Assembly: GCF_004343505.1 (NCBI RefSeq)
Contig: NZ_SLXU01000001.1
Span: 675,701 to 739,700, forward strand
Direction of reading: 5' to 3'
DNA from: Rhodovulum bhavnagarense
Lineage (GTDB): Bacteria > Pseudomonadota > Alphaproteobacteria > Rhodobacterales > Rhodobacteraceae
DNA: 64,000 bases
Below, piece after piece: positions 18,501 to 27,823 of the stretch. Positions within the stretch are counted from its first letter, which is position 1. Each line of letters starts with the position of its first letter. A program made the translations under genes and the position numbers. The notes beneath the pieces were generated by a model. The model saw only the letters and a program-made list of their open reading frames with translations, did no database searches and was not told the origin of the DNA.

Positions 18501-21500
18501 CGGCGCGCACTGCGCCGTGCCTACGAACAGGCGGGATTTGCGCCCTCCACGATCCAGCTTTACGAGGCCCATGGCACCGGTACGGTTGCGGGCGACCGGG
18601 CGGAACTGGAAACCATCACGGAGGTTCTGCACGAGGCCAAGGCCGCGCCGCGCAGCGTGGCCATCGGATCGGTCAAGACGCTGATCGGTCACACCAAGGC
18701 CGCGGCGGGTGTCAGCGGCTTGATAAAGGTTGCGCTAGGGCTGCACCACAAGGTGTTGCCACCCCATGCCAAGGTCACCACGCCCAACCCGGTGCTGACC
18801 GCGGATGGGTCGCCGCTTTACCTGTCGCAAAAGCCGCGCCCCTGGATCGTGCCCGAGGGCCAGCCGCGCCGGGCGGGGGTTAGTGCCTTTGGATTCGGCG
18901 GCACGAATTTCCATGTCGCGCTGGAGGAATATCGCAACCCCTGCGCGCCCGCCGTGCCGGTCGACCCGGGCCTTGACCTGGGGCTGTTTGCCTTTGCCGC
19001 GACGGATCGCGCCGCGCTGTTGGCGGCGGTGAAACGTCTGTGGGCCGATCTTGAGGTAGGCCGTTTCGCGACGCTGAACGCCGCGGCGCGGGCTGTCGCT
19101 GGACCATGGCTGGGCGCGCATCGGCTGGCCTTCGTGGCCAAGTCCCTGGACGAGGCGACAGAGCGATTGCGCGCTGCGCTGGTGTTTCTGGAAACTGGTG
19201 CCGCAGGGCCGCCCGCGGGGCTGCACCATTCCTTCGCGCCCGCCTTGATGGGGGGCGGCAAGCTGGCGTTTCTCTATTCCGGGCAAGGGTCGCAATATCC
19301 TGACATGCTTGCGCGGACCACGCTTCTTGACCCTGCGATGGTGGCCCGGCTTGCGAGGGCCGACCTGCTTTTCGCCGAAACGCCGACCGGCGCGGCCAAG
19401 GAGCTTTCGCTGTCGCGTTTCATCTATCCCGGCTGCGCGTTTTGCGCCGAGGATCGTAAGGCGCAGATGGAGGCCCTGACCGCGACCGAGATCGCCCAGC
19501 CTGCCCTTGGCGCGATCGAGGCCGGTTTGACAGACCTTCTGGCGGGGCTGGGAATTCGTCCCGACATGGTCGCAGGTCACAGCTATGGTGAAATCGCCGC
19601 GCTTTACGCGGCCGGGGCGCTTTCCTTTGACGAACTTATTCGCCTGTCCGAAGCACGCGGCCGGGCCATGGTTGAAAACGGTGATCCCGACAAACCCGGC
19701 GCGATGCTGGCTGTCGCGGCTGATCGCGACGCGACCGAGGCGGCGCTGTCAGGTTTGACCGAGGTGGTGATCGCGAATCTCAACTCGCCCCGGCAGACAG
19801 TGATTGCCGGCACCGCCGCAGCCATCGACAAGGCCGCCGGGTTGATGGATCGTGCCGGCCTGCAAACCAGCCGCGTACCCGTAAGCCAGGCTTTCCACTC
19901 GCCGCTCATGGAAAAGGCCGGTATGGCCTTTTCCGCTGCGCTGGAAACGGTGGAATGGGGCACGCCCGCCTGTCCGGTCTATTCCAACGTCACGACACAG
20001 CCACATGCCACATCTGCCGCCGAGTTGTGCGCGGCCATGGCCCGCCACCTGGTCAGCCCGGTCGATTTCGTGGCGATGGTGCGCAACATGGCGCAAGATG
20101 GTGCGCGGGTTTTCGTGGAACTGGGGCCGAAATCGGTCTTGTCCAACCGCGTGCCGGAAATCCTGGCCGATGGTCGGGTGCGCGCCATTGCGCTGGACCG
20201 TGGATCGGGGGATGCGGCGTCGGTGTTCGAAGCGTTGGCAGAGCTTTTCGTCGAGGGCGCGCCGGTCGATCCGGGTGTTCTGGCGGCACGCATGGCCGCC
20301 CCCGTCCCCCGGCCGCGGCCCGACGCGGCCACGACCCCGCAGCTTTGGTATCTCAACGGCGCCTATGCCCGCCGCGCGGCCGATCCGCGGCGCGACATGA
20401 CGCCTCCGACCGTTCCGGTTCTGGCCGTTCCGCCCGGATCCGCCCCGGAGCCCCAAGAGGAGCTGGTTTTCATGGAAATCAAGCCGAACGACCCCTGGCC
20501 CCCGGCGTCGCAGCCGGGCGGGCAGGGCGATATACTGTCCGACTACCATCGCATGATGGCCGAATTCCTGCGGGTGCAGGAAAGCGTGATGCTGGCATAT
20601 CTGGGTCAGGGCGGGGCACGCGTGCCGTGCCCGACGATGCCCGTTCCGGCCATTGCGTCAGGCCCCTCCGCCTTCCCCGCACCCAGCGTCTCTGCTGCCC
20701 CCGCGCCGTCCCCCGCAACTGTGGACGACCCCCCTTCACCTTCTGTTTCTTCTCAGTCAACTCCGACGGGGGACGATACGGAATTGGATAAAGAAACGGT
20801 TATCGCACGTTTCCTTTCGGTGGTCGCCGAAAAGACCGGCTATCCCGAGGATACGCTTGATCCCGATCAGGCGATGGAGGCCGATCTCGGTGTAGACTCG
20901 ATCAAGCGGATGGAGATCCTCGGGGCGCTGCAAAAGGTGTTGCCCGCCGGCCTGGCCGAGCCGATGCGCGCCGAGATGGACGTGATCGCGCAACTGCCGT
21001 CGATCCGTGAAATCGTCGAGCATGTTTTTTCAAGGATGAGCGATAGCACCTCTGCCGTCGCAACAGACGTCAGCGGCCCTTTTGATCTCGCCGGGGAGGC
21101 CGTGAAAGCCGCGGACGCGGTGCTTCCCCGGTATGTTCAAAGACCCTTTCACGAGCCGGCCGATCACGTCCCGGACGATCTGCCCCCCGATATGCCAGTG
21201 ATCATTACCGAGTCCGCCGACGGGTTTCATGCGGTGATGGCCGAGGCCCTGACCGGTCATGGCGGACCTGTTTTGATCCTGCCCGGCGCCGAGTTTGAGG
21301 CGGCGCAGCCCGCGCGGATCGCCGATTGGCTGGCCGGTAGGGGCGTGGGCGCGGCACCGGTCGCCCTGATCCACTGCGCCGGGCGCGGTGCCTTGCCCGA
21401 GCCAGCTGATTTCGATGCCTGGGCACAGGCGCACCGTCATGGAACCAAGGCATTCTTCTCGCTTTTGCAAGTGCTTGCACCGAACCTGCGCGAGGGTGGT

Positions 21501-23618
21501 CGGGTGCTGTCGTTGTCGGATAGGGGGGGCGATTTCGGGCGGACCACAGGCCCCGCGGAGACCCCGATGATGGCCGCGCCGGGCAACTTGGGCCTGGTCA
21601 AGGCGCTGTCGCTGGAATGGCCGGGCGCCAGTCTCAAGGCCGTTGACCTGGACCCCGCAGAAAGCCAGCAAGCCCAGGCGTCCCATGTGCTGCGTGAATT
21701 GACGATGCGCGCCGGTCGCCGTGAGGTCGGCTATTGCGGCGGGCAGCGCACGATCCTCAGGACCGAGCCGGCCTCTCTTTCGCCGCCCGTAACGCGACCG
21801 GTCGAGCCGGGCCCGGACTGGGTGATCGTGGCCACTGGCGGCGCGCGCGGGATCACAGCCGAATGCCTGCGTCCGCTCGCCGCGTTCTGTCCGGTCCTGG
21901 TTCTGGTCGGCCGTGCATCGCTGCCCCAGCCCGAACCAGAGGCGCTGCGCGGATTGGATGATGCCGGGTTGCGTGCGCATTTCCTGGCAGAGGCCAGGGA
22001 AAGGGGCGAAAAGGTAAAACCGACCGAAATCGAGGCGCGCTTGCGCCGTCACCTTGCAGATCGCGACATGGCGCAGAATATCCGCGATCTGGCGTCGTTG
22101 GGTGCAAGGGTCGACTATCGTGCGGCCGATGTTTCCGATCCGCAGGCGGTCGAGACGCTGTTTGGCGAACTGATGCGCGATCATGGCCGCATCGACATGG
22201 TGGTGCATGGCGCGGGACTGATCGAGGACCGCGCCTTCGAGAAAAAGACGCAAGACAGTTTCGACCGGGTCTTCGACACCAAAGTGAATGCCGCCTGGGC
22301 GGTCACCCGCGCGGCGATGAACCCGGCTCTCAAGGCGGTGGCGTTTTTCTCGTCGGTGGCGGGGCGCTATGGCAATCCGGGCCAGGCCGATTACGCCGCG
22401 GCCAATGAAACGTTGAACCTGTATGCTTGGGCGCTGAAACGCGGGCCGCTGAAACATGTCCGGGTCAAGACGATCAACTGGGGCCCTTGGGGGATGACGA
22501 CCACGGGCGCGGGCATGGTCACCGAGGCCGTGCGCAGGCAATTCCTGTCGCGGGGCATCGGCATGGTCGAGGCCGGTCCGGGGCGGGAGTTCTTTTACAA
22601 GGAACTGTTCTGGTCCGATGCAGACGAGGTCGAAAGCATTGGCTGGGTTGCCGATGGCGAGTCGATGGAATCGCGTGTCTGCGCGCTGCCGCCTGCCCCG
22701 CAGGCGCAGGTGCTGGGTGCCCCGCTGGTCCTGTTGCAAGGCGCGCGCAAAACAGCGGGGGGACTGGGCTGGCGCTGTGATATCGTCAGTGCGCCTTATG
22801 CCGACCATCACCGCTTTGACGGTGTACCGGTCTTGCCCATGGCTGCCGCCATTCAGATGATGAGCGAACTTCCGGGCATTCTCGGCGATCCGCGCACGGT
22901 TGTGGCGCTGGAGGATGTGCGGCTGTTCAATGGCGTGCGCCTGGGTGAGGGCGCGGTCGAGCTGGCGCTGTCGTTGTCAGGGGACGGAGCGGGAGGTCAT
23001 GTCGCGCGGATCACCGGGCAGGGCGCACGGGCCAAGCCGCATTATGGTGCGCGCCTCGTGATGGGGCAGGGGCTGGACCGCGCAAAAGAACGACCAGCCC
23101 CAGTTGCCGCCGACTGGCAGGGCCCCGACATCACCGAGATCTATCGGCGCTGGCTTAGCCATGGCCCGTGTTTCCAAACATTGGACCGGGTTCTGGAAAT
23201 CAGCGAAACGCGCGCCCGTACCCTTGCCCATGGAACCCGGCCTGCCGATTTGCGCGCGGTCGAGGGAGCGGTTGCCTGGACCTTCGATCCCGCGCTGGTT
23301 GACGGGATGCTGCAATCGGTCTGGATCTGGGCCCGCGCGATCCAGGATTTCTCGGGGCTGCCGCTTTCGGCCGGGGTGATCCGGCGACACGACGGCGATC
23401 CGATGAACGGCCCGCTTTTGATCGAGACCGATATTCGGGACATCACTACCGCGAACAACGTGCATTCCGATATTCGCACCTTCGACGCTTCCGGGGCGCT
23501 TTGCTATGAGATCGCGGATTTCGTGGTGCAATGCACAACGGCGCTGAACAGGCTCGGCGGTGGATGGGCCGGGGGGCTGCGGGATTGGGACAACAGCAGG
23601 CCGGATGCCGCCGAATGA
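15585..23618 (+). CDS. multidomain PUFA/enediyne-type synthase: NMO-like ER domains, KS, AT, ACP, KR, DH
   Basis: A 2677-residue iterative synthase. Residues 1-640 hold two TIM-barrel segments like nitronate monooxygenase/PfaD enoyl reductases (FILKGHECAGLVGE; VLQGPMTRVSDV, EGRECGGHIGPLSS). The ketosynthase (about 670-1115) has Cys861 in DAACGSS, His996 in EAHGTG and His1036 in GHTKAAAG. The acyltransferase (about 1225-1540) has LYSGQGSQYP and Ser1333 in GHSYGE. One ACP carries Ser1772 in LGVDSIKRM. The ketoreductase (about 2075-2350) has TGGARGIT, Ser2257 and Tyr2270. The dehydratase has H2409-x3-G-x4-P and D2573-x3-Q. All catalytic residues are present. KS-AT-ACP-KR-DH matches enediyne synthases; the fused reductase recalls PUFA systems. 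It overlaps the next gene by ATGA. Confidence 0.9.
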   Translation: MTVELDCLVMALRGMDPVTLLRACDRAGAIGLAFAGVDRALEARLGLAGVARFGLVAEEAAAIEALAVDPPAGLSVLVLSAGLAHAASGAVAALHERGVRVLVEATGWEASLEALADRYDGFILKGHECAGLVGEQTTFILLQEFARHTDAPLYARGGITPETAAAAGLAGATGVVLDDQIVLMREAGLKDADLRRRIAALSGTETIQVEAPEGGRYLRGLAPMGSTLGAEVAAAALESPEALQGWATRLSWADGAVAPGGQGLVLAEPMRRRHGTLGRLIGAIRRAAATLPAAAAARGALARGGPLADSLGIDYPVLQGPMTRVSDVPDFALKVSQSGGLPFQALALLGGEQAADLLESTQEVMGGRPWGVGLLGFAPSGVLGPQLEAIERVRPGFAVVAGGRVNQMHWLEERGIHGFVHVATPALARHFLDEGITRFVAEGRECGGHIGPLSSFVLWAALIDEISRHPLAARSPGKIELVFAGGIHDALSAAMVATLAEPLASKGVRIGVLMGTAYLFTTEIVEAGAILPDYQDVALACTATQSLWEGPGFASRCAVTPITAEFRARKGALEAGGASVPEIREALEHYTLGRLRMATKGLARTGPDRALTQIGPEQRLAEGMYMIGQVASMHDTVVPIASLHETVCDGSVALLEERSEAGAVAAPAPAPCDIAIVGMATLLPGADTLETYWRRILGGECALRDVPADRWSALHYFDSDPSARDKVYARRGGFLEDVPFDPLKYGIPPAAIPSIDPMQMLALEVVGDALDDASAGAELAFDKERTSVVFGFSGGLGEAGLQYAVRSELGRLLGQVPAEILSRLPEWTEDSFAGLLPNVAAGRVANRYDFGGANFTVDAACGSSLAALYNAVLELESGRSDTVVAGGIDSLQSPFGYLCFSKTRALSPRGECNTFDAEGDGIVISEGLAAVVLKRLVDAERDGDRVYAVIKGVGASSDGRARGLTAPLPRGQRRALRRAYEQAGFAPSTIQLYEAHGTGTVAGDRAELETITEVLHEAKAAPRSVAIGSVKTLIGHTKAAAGVSGLIKVALGLHHKVLPPHAKVTTPNPVLTADGSPLYLSQKPRPWIVPEGQPRRAGVSAFGFGGTNFHVALEEYRNPCAPAVPVDPGLDLGLFAFAATDRAALLAAVKRLWADLEVGRFATLNAAARAVAGPWLGAHRLAFVAKSLDEATERLRAALVFLETGAAGPPAGLHHSFAPALMGGGKLAFLYSGQGSQYPDMLARTTLLDPAMVARLARADLLFAETPTGAAKELSLSRFIYPGCAFCAEDRKAQMEALTATEIAQPALGAIEAGLTDLLAGLGIRPDMVAGHSYGEIAALYAAGALSFDELIRLSEARGRAMVENGDPDKPGAMLAVAADRDATEAALSGLTEVVIANLNSPRQTVIAGTAAAIDKAAGLMDRAGLQTSRVPVSQAFHSPLMEKAGMAFSAALETVEWGTPACPVYSNVTTQPHATSAAELCAAMARHLVSPVDFVAMVRNMAQDGARVFVELGPKSVLSNRVPEILADGRVRAIALDRGSGDAASVFEALAELFVEGAPVDPGVLAARMAAPVPRPRPDAATTPQLWYLNGAYARRAADPRRDMTPPTVPVLAVPPGSAPEPQEELVFMEIKPNDPWPPASQPGGQGDILSDYHRMMAEFLRVQESVMLAYLGQGGARVPCPTMPVPAIASGPSAFPAPSVSAAPAPSPATVDDPPSPSVSSQSTPTGDDTELDKETVIARFLSVVAEKTGYPEDTLDPDQAMEADLGVDSIKRMEILGALQKVLPAGLAEPMRAEMDVIAQLPSIREIVEHVFSRMSDSTSAVATDVSGPFDLAGEAVKAADAVLPRYVQRPFHEPADHVPDDLPPDMPVIITESADGFHAVMAEALTGHGGPVLILPGAEFEAAQPARIADWLAGRGVGAAPVALIHCAGRGALPEPADFDAWAQAHRHGTKAFFSLLQVLAPNLREGGRVLSLSDRGGDFGRTTGPAETPMMAAPGNLGLVKALSLEWPGASLKAVDLDPAESQQAQASHVLRELTMRAGRREVGYCGGQRTILRTEPASLSPPVTRPVEPGPDWVIVATGGARGITAECLRPLAAFCPVLVLVGRASLPQPEPEALRGLDDAGLRAHFLAEARERGEKVKPTEIEARLRRHLADRDMAQNIRDLASLGARVDYRAADVSDPQAVETLFGELMRDHGRIDMVVHGAGLIEDRAFEKKTQDSFDRVFDTKVNAAWAVTRAAMNPALKAVAFFSSVAGRYGNPGQADYAAANETLNLYAWALKRGPLKHVRVKTINWGPWGMTTTGAGMVTEAVRRQFLSRGIGMVEAGPGREFFYKELFWSDADEVESIGWVADGESMESRVCALPPAPQAQVLGAPLVLLQGARKTAGGLGWRCDIVSAPYADHHRFDGVPVLPMAAAIQMMSELPGILGDPRTVVALEDVRLFNGVRLGEGAVELALSLSGDGAGGHVARITGQGARAKPHYGARLVMGQGLDRAKERPAPVAADWQGPDITEIYRRWLSHGPCFQTLDRVLEISETRARTLAHGTRPADLRAVEGAVAWTFDPALVDGMLQSVWIWARAIQDFSGLPLSAGVIRRHDGDPMNGPLLIETDIRDITTANNVHSDIRTFDASGALCYEIADFVVQCTTALNRLGGGWAGGLRDWDNSRPDAAE

Positions 23619-26600
23619 GCGCTGACAGGATCGACATTGCCATCGTCGGCATGGCCGGGCTTTATCCCGACGCGCCCGATATAGACGTGTTCTGGTCCAA
23701 TATCCTGAACTGTCACGACGCGGTACGCGAGGCTGATGAGAGTTGGCTGGGCGGCGCCGATATCTTGGATCCGGGTGCCGACGGGGACATGAGCCGGATC
23801 TACACCCGGCGGGGCGGCTTCCTGGGCGATCTGTCGCGGTTCGATCCGCGCCGGTTCGGCACCATGCCGGTATCTGTCGAGGGTGGGCAGCCCGACCAAT
23901 TCCTGGCCCTCAAGGTGTGCCAGGATGCGCTGGTCGATGCCGGTTATGCCCCCGATTGCGCCGACCATACCCGCACCGGTGTCATCCTCGGCCACGCGGT
24001 TCATGCGCACCGCGCCAATTCCAATGGGATGCAACAGGTCTGGTTCCACGCACAGATGCGCAGCATCCTGAACGACCTCTTTCCCGAGGCCGGCGCGCAG
24101 CGCATCGCCGAGGCGGTGGCGTTGATGCAGGACAAGTTGCCGACCATCGCGGTCGAGGCAGTGCCGGGGTTGGTGCCCAACATCATGACGGGCAGAATCT
24201 GCAACCGCCTGGGCCTGATGGGGCCGAATTACATCATCGATGCCGCCTGTTCCTCGACGCTGATCGCGGTCAACATCGCCGCGAACGAACTGCGCGCGGG
24301 CCGGGCTGACCTGATGTTGGCAGGCGGCGTGAACACGACAACCTCGCCGCTGGTCTACAATGTCTTTTGCAGCATCGGAGCGTTGTCGCGGCAGGGGATC
24401 ATCCGGCCATTCGGGGCCGAGGCGGCCGGCACCGTTCTGGGCGAGGGGGCCGGCGCGCTGGTGTTGAAGCGGCTTGAGGATGCGCTGCGGGACGAGGATC
24501 GTATCTATGGTGTGGTAAAAGCAGTCGGCCAGTCTTCGGACGGCAAGAGCACAGGCCTGATGGCGCCTCGGCTTGAGGGCGAGGTGCTGGCGATGCGTCG
24601 CGCCTACGAGTTGTCGCGGATCGATCCGGCCAGCATCGGGCTGGTCGAGGCGCATGGCACCGGCATCCCGCTGGGTGACCGGACCGAGGTCAATGCCCTG
24701 CGCGAGGTCTTTGGTGCGCGCATCGGCGGTATACCTCAGGTGCCGATAGGGTCCGTCAAGTCAATGATCGGGCATTGCATCCCCGCGGCGGGCTCGGCGG
24801 CGCTGATCAAGTCTGCGTTGGCGCTGACCCATCGCATCGTGCCCCCGACGCTATGCGGCGAAGTCGATCCGGGGCTCGGGCTTGAACAGACGCCTTTCTA
24901 CGTTGCAACAGAGGCCCGGCCCTGGGTGAATTCAGCCCCCACGCCGCGGCGCGCAGCGATCAACGCCTTTGGTTTCGGCGGAATAAATGCGCATCTCGTG
25001 CTCGAAGAATCGCCGCTCGGTCGCGACCTCGACGCGACGGCCTGTTACCTGCGGCCGGGTGTTGATACAGCCTTTGTCGAACAGGTTTTCGCTTTTGCCG
25101 CACCAGAACGCGATGGTTTGATCGCGGCGATCAGCGCCGTTTCAGATGCCGATGCGGGGCTTGACCCGGCAGGGTTTGCCACGCTCGCGCGGGAGACATG
25201 GCAAAGAGCCCGCGCGGTCGGGTCAGGGGAAAGAATGACGCTGGTCGCCGCCGATCCGCAGGATCTGGCGAAAAAAGTAAAAGCTGCGCTGAAACAGCTT
25301 GGCAAACCGGGGCTGCGCACGCTCCAGACGCGCAACGGCATCTATTACGAGGCTGCCCCGATGGGGGGCAAGGTCGCGTTTCTCTTTCCCGGCGAGATGG
25401 CGCAATATCCCGGCCTGATGGCCGATGCGCTGATGGCTTTTCCACCGGTGCGCGACTGGGTCGATTTCATCGCGAGCCTGTCGGACGGCCAGCGTGCCTT
25501 GCGCCTGCAAGACGCCGTGTTCCCGCCGTCGACCTGTGTCGATGATGCGGCAAAGGCGCGTCTGAACGCGGCACTGCACCAGGTCGATTACGGCTCCGAG
25601 ATCGTTTTTGCCGCCGATCAGGCGGTGTTCTGGATATTGCGCCGGCTGGGAATCCGGCCCGAGGGTATGCTGGGCCATTCCACTGGCGAGAATGCCGCGA
25701 TCGTGGCCTCTGGGCGGTTACGCCTGGATCGCGCCGCGGTGGGCGAAATGATCGGCCGAATGAACGCGGCCTTCAACAGCGTCAACGAAAGCGGCGCGGT
25801 GCCGCAAGGGGTATTGTTGACGGTGGCCGGGCTGGACCGTGCGACCTTTCTCAGCGTGTTCGAGCGGCATGAGGGGTTGCATTTCACCATGGATAACTGC
25901 CCCAATCAGGCGATCATGTTCGGGCCGGAATCTGCCGTCGACGCGGCACAATCGGATCTCGTGGCCGCGGGTGCGGTATGTACGCGGCTGCCGATTTGCT
26001 GGGGGTATCATACCGATTTCGTGGCCCCGATGGCCGAGCGGTTCCGCTCGCTGTTTGCGGGCGTGCAAACCGGGCCGTCCGATGTGACACTTTATTCCTG
26101 CGCTACTGCCGCGCCGTTTCCCGAGGGCGCCGAGGAGATGCTGGATACCGCGATCCTTCAATACGTCTCGCGCGTGCGATTTACCGAGGCGATCGAACGG
26201 ATGTACGCCGATGGCTACCGGGTATTCGTCGAATGCGGGCCAAATGCGATGCTGACGGCCTTTGTGCGGGACATCCTTGGCGAGCGTCGCTTCCTCTGCG
26301 AATCTGCCGATAACCGAAGGCGCGGGATGGTTTCGCACCTGCGCCATCTCGTCGCCCGACTTGTCGCGGCGGGGATAGACTTGGACTATCCCGATCTGCT
26401 GGACCCGGCCGAGACCAATGAAGGCCTGCGCCGCCGGACCCGCCGCGCCGAGGATGCCCGCGCGCCCCTGCTGCCCTCTAACCTGCCATTCCTGAAGTTC
26501 GATAGCGACGAGAAGAGCCGCCTGCGCAGCCTTCTGGGCTGTGATGCGCCAGCCACGGCGTCCGCTGCCCAGCCCAAGGTGGCGGGTATGCCCGAAACGG

Positions 26601-27421
26601 AGGCGGCGATGCGCGGCCATATCGAGGTGATGGACGTCTTTTTGAAAGGGCAGGAAAGGATTGGCCGGATCAGTCTTGGCGCACCCGCGCTGGCCGGTGC
26701 AGCGCGGCGTGACAGGCACGCGCAGGGCCCGATCGGGGTGCTGGATATCGCGCCGTTCTTCGATGTGCCTTTCGAACTGGACGCGGTGATGATGCGTGGC
26801 CAGCCCGGTCTTGACGCCATGGCGCGACATCTTGCCGAACCCGAACGATCGGAGGCCGCGCGCATGTCGCAACGGACCGCGCGCTGGACCGAATGGGCGC
26901 TGGGGCGCCTGGCCGCCAAACATGCCGCGCGCGGCTGGCTCGCCCGGCGCGGCCTGCGGGCCGAGAATGCCGACATCGCCGTGCTGAAGACCGAGGCAGG
27001 GGCGCCGGTCCTTTCGGTTGCCGGTCAACAGCAGATGCCTTCGGTATCGATTTCTCATGTCGAGGGCTGTGCGGTGGCGGCGGTGGCCGATCTGCCCTGG
27101 CGTGTCGGTATCGATTTTGACCGGCCCGACAGGGTACGCGAACCGACCGGGTTTCTTGGGGCGGTGCTGTGCGAGGCCGAGGGGGTCGCGCGCGCGCTGC
27201 CGGCCAATGCAGAGACGGCCATCCGGATCTGGACCGCAAAAGAGGCGGCGGCAAAGGCGGTGGGGCAGGGGATGCAAGGGCGTCCCGAGGCCTTTGTGCT
27301 TGAAATGCTCGATCCCGTGACAGGCCGGGCGCGCGTGGTCCATGCCGGGCATGGCATCAAGATACAGACCGTTGCGATCATGGGTGGGTTTTGCTCACTG
27401 GGATTTGTCGCGGCAGGGTGA
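23615..27421 (+). CDS. second synthase protein: KS, AT-like and Sfp-type phosphopantetheinyl transferase
   Basis: A 1268-residue protein. The N-terminal ketosynthase (about 1-460) has Cys212 in DAACSST, His347 in EAHGTG and His387 in GHCIPAAG, so it looks active. An acyltransferase-like region (about 585-920) has Ser689 in GHSTGE. Its oxyanion motif reads FPGEMAQYP where GQGSQ is usual, so Gln is replaced by Glu. The C-terminus (about 1020-1268) is a phosphopantetheinyl transferase, with RVGIDFD and WTAKEAAAKA as the magnesium and catalytic motifs. It can charge the ACPs of the first synthase and of the free ACP next door. It starts on the synthase stop (ATGA), so the two are made together. 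Confidence 0.88.
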   Translation: MSADRIDIAIVGMAGLYPDAPDIDVFWSNILNCHDAVREADESWLGGADILDPGADGDMSRIYTRRGGFLGDLSRFDPRRFGTMPVSVEGGQPDQFLALKVCQDALVDAGYAPDCADHTRTGVILGHAVHAHRANSNGMQQVWFHAQMRSILNDLFPEAGAQRIAEAVALMQDKLPTIAVEAVPGLVPNIMTGRICNRLGLMGPNYIIDAACSSTLIAVNIAANELRAGRADLMLAGGVNTTTSPLVYNVFCSIGALSRQGIIRPFGAEAAGTVLGEGAGALVLKRLEDALRDEDRIYGVVKAVGQSSDGKSTGLMAPRLEGEVLAMRRAYELSRIDPASIGLVEAHGTGIPLGDRTEVNALREVFGARIGGIPQVPIGSVKSMIGHCIPAAGSAALIKSALALTHRIVPPTLCGEVDPGLGLEQTPFYVATEARPWVNSAPTPRRAAINAFGFGGINAHLVLEESPLGRDLDATACYLRPGVDTAFVEQVFAFAAPERDGLIAAISAVSDADAGLDPAGFATLARETWQRARAVGSGERMTLVAADPQDLAKKVKAALKQLGKPGLRTLQTRNGIYYEAAPMGGKVAFLFPGEMAQYPGLMADALMAFPPVRDWVDFIASLSDGQRALRLQDAVFPPSTCVDDAAKARLNAALHQVDYGSEIVFAADQAVFWILRRLGIRPEGMLGHSTGENAAIVASGRLRLDRAAVGEMIGRMNAAFNSVNESGAVPQGVLLTVAGLDRATFLSVFERHEGLHFTMDNCPNQAIMFGPESAVDAAQSDLVAAGAVCTRLPICWGYHTDFVAPMAERFRSLFAGVQTGPSDVTLYSCATAAPFPEGAEEMLDTAILQYVSRVRFTEAIERMYADGYRVFVECGPNAMLTAFVRDILGERRFLCESADNRRRGMVSHLRHLVARLVAAGIDLDYPDLLDPAETNEGLRRRTRRAEDARAPLLPSNLPFLKFDSDEKSRLRSLLGCDAPATASAAQPKVAGMPETEAAMRGHIEVMDVFLKGQERIGRISLGAPALAGAARRDRHAQGPIGVLDIAPFFDVPFELDAVMMRGQPGLDAMARHLAEPERSEAARMSQRTARWTEWALGRLAAKHAARGWLARRGLRAENADIAVLKTEAGAPVLSVAGQQQMPSVSISHVEGCAVAAVADLPWRVGIDFDRPDRVREPTGFLGAVLCEAEGVARALPANAETAIRIWTAKEAAAKAVGQGMQGRPEAFVLEMLDPVTGRARVVHAGHGIKIQTVAIMGGFCSLGFVAAG

Positions 27422-27520
27422 TAACCGGGGGGCAGGGATGGTTGCCCTAGAAGGGTGCCGCAGGCCGGAACATGGCCGGGAAAACAGCCCGGCGCCGTTC
27501 GAATGCAGGAGTAGACGGGC

Positions 27521-27796
27521 ATGGATGCCGCCAAAGTCAGGGCGCTGGTGCAAGCCACGCTGGAAGAATTCATCGAAGATTGGGGCCTGGAGGCCGAGAT
27601 CAAGCCCGAGACCCGGATCGTCGAGGATCTTGAATTCGACTCGATCGACGTGATCCAGTTGACCGTCGCCATCGAAAGCGCACTTGGCGGGCGCAAGCTG
27701 GGGTTCCAGGACCTGCTGATGCGCGATGGCCGATATATCGACGATCTGTCCCTGCGCGAAGTCCAGGATTTCGTTGCCGCCAAGATCGCCGCCTGA
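27521..27796 (+). CDS. free-standing acyl carrier protein
   Basis: A 91-residue ACP. The phosphopantetheine attachment motif is EFDSIDVIQL (Ser near residue 42, flanked by Asp and Ile as expected). The protein is acidic and helical at both ends. A GCAGGAG ribosome site precedes the ATG at 27521. It lies about 100 bases after the KS-AT-transferase protein, which should convert it to the holo form. A separate carrier suggests that a starter or modified acyl group is handled outside the big synthase. It is not the housekeeping AcpP, which would normally sit by fabD-fabG-fabF. Confidence 0.85.
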   Translation: MDAAKVRALVQATLEEFIEDWGLEAEIKPETRIVEDLEFDSIDVIQLTVAIESALGGRKLGFQDLLMRDGRYIDDLSLREVQDFVAAKIAA

Positions 27797-27823
27797 TCCG
27801 TTCAAGCCCGGGGAGATTCCGAC

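Noticed and set aside
21030..22811. 593-codon open frame antisense to the KR and DH part of the synthase
   Set aside because: The plus strand carries intact KR and DH motifs. The minus-strand product has no domain and an odd Arg/His/Gln-rich makeup.
25718..27352. 544-codon open frame antisense to the second synthase protein
   Set aside because: Same reason: the plus strand holds the AT and phosphopantetheinyl transferase motifs.
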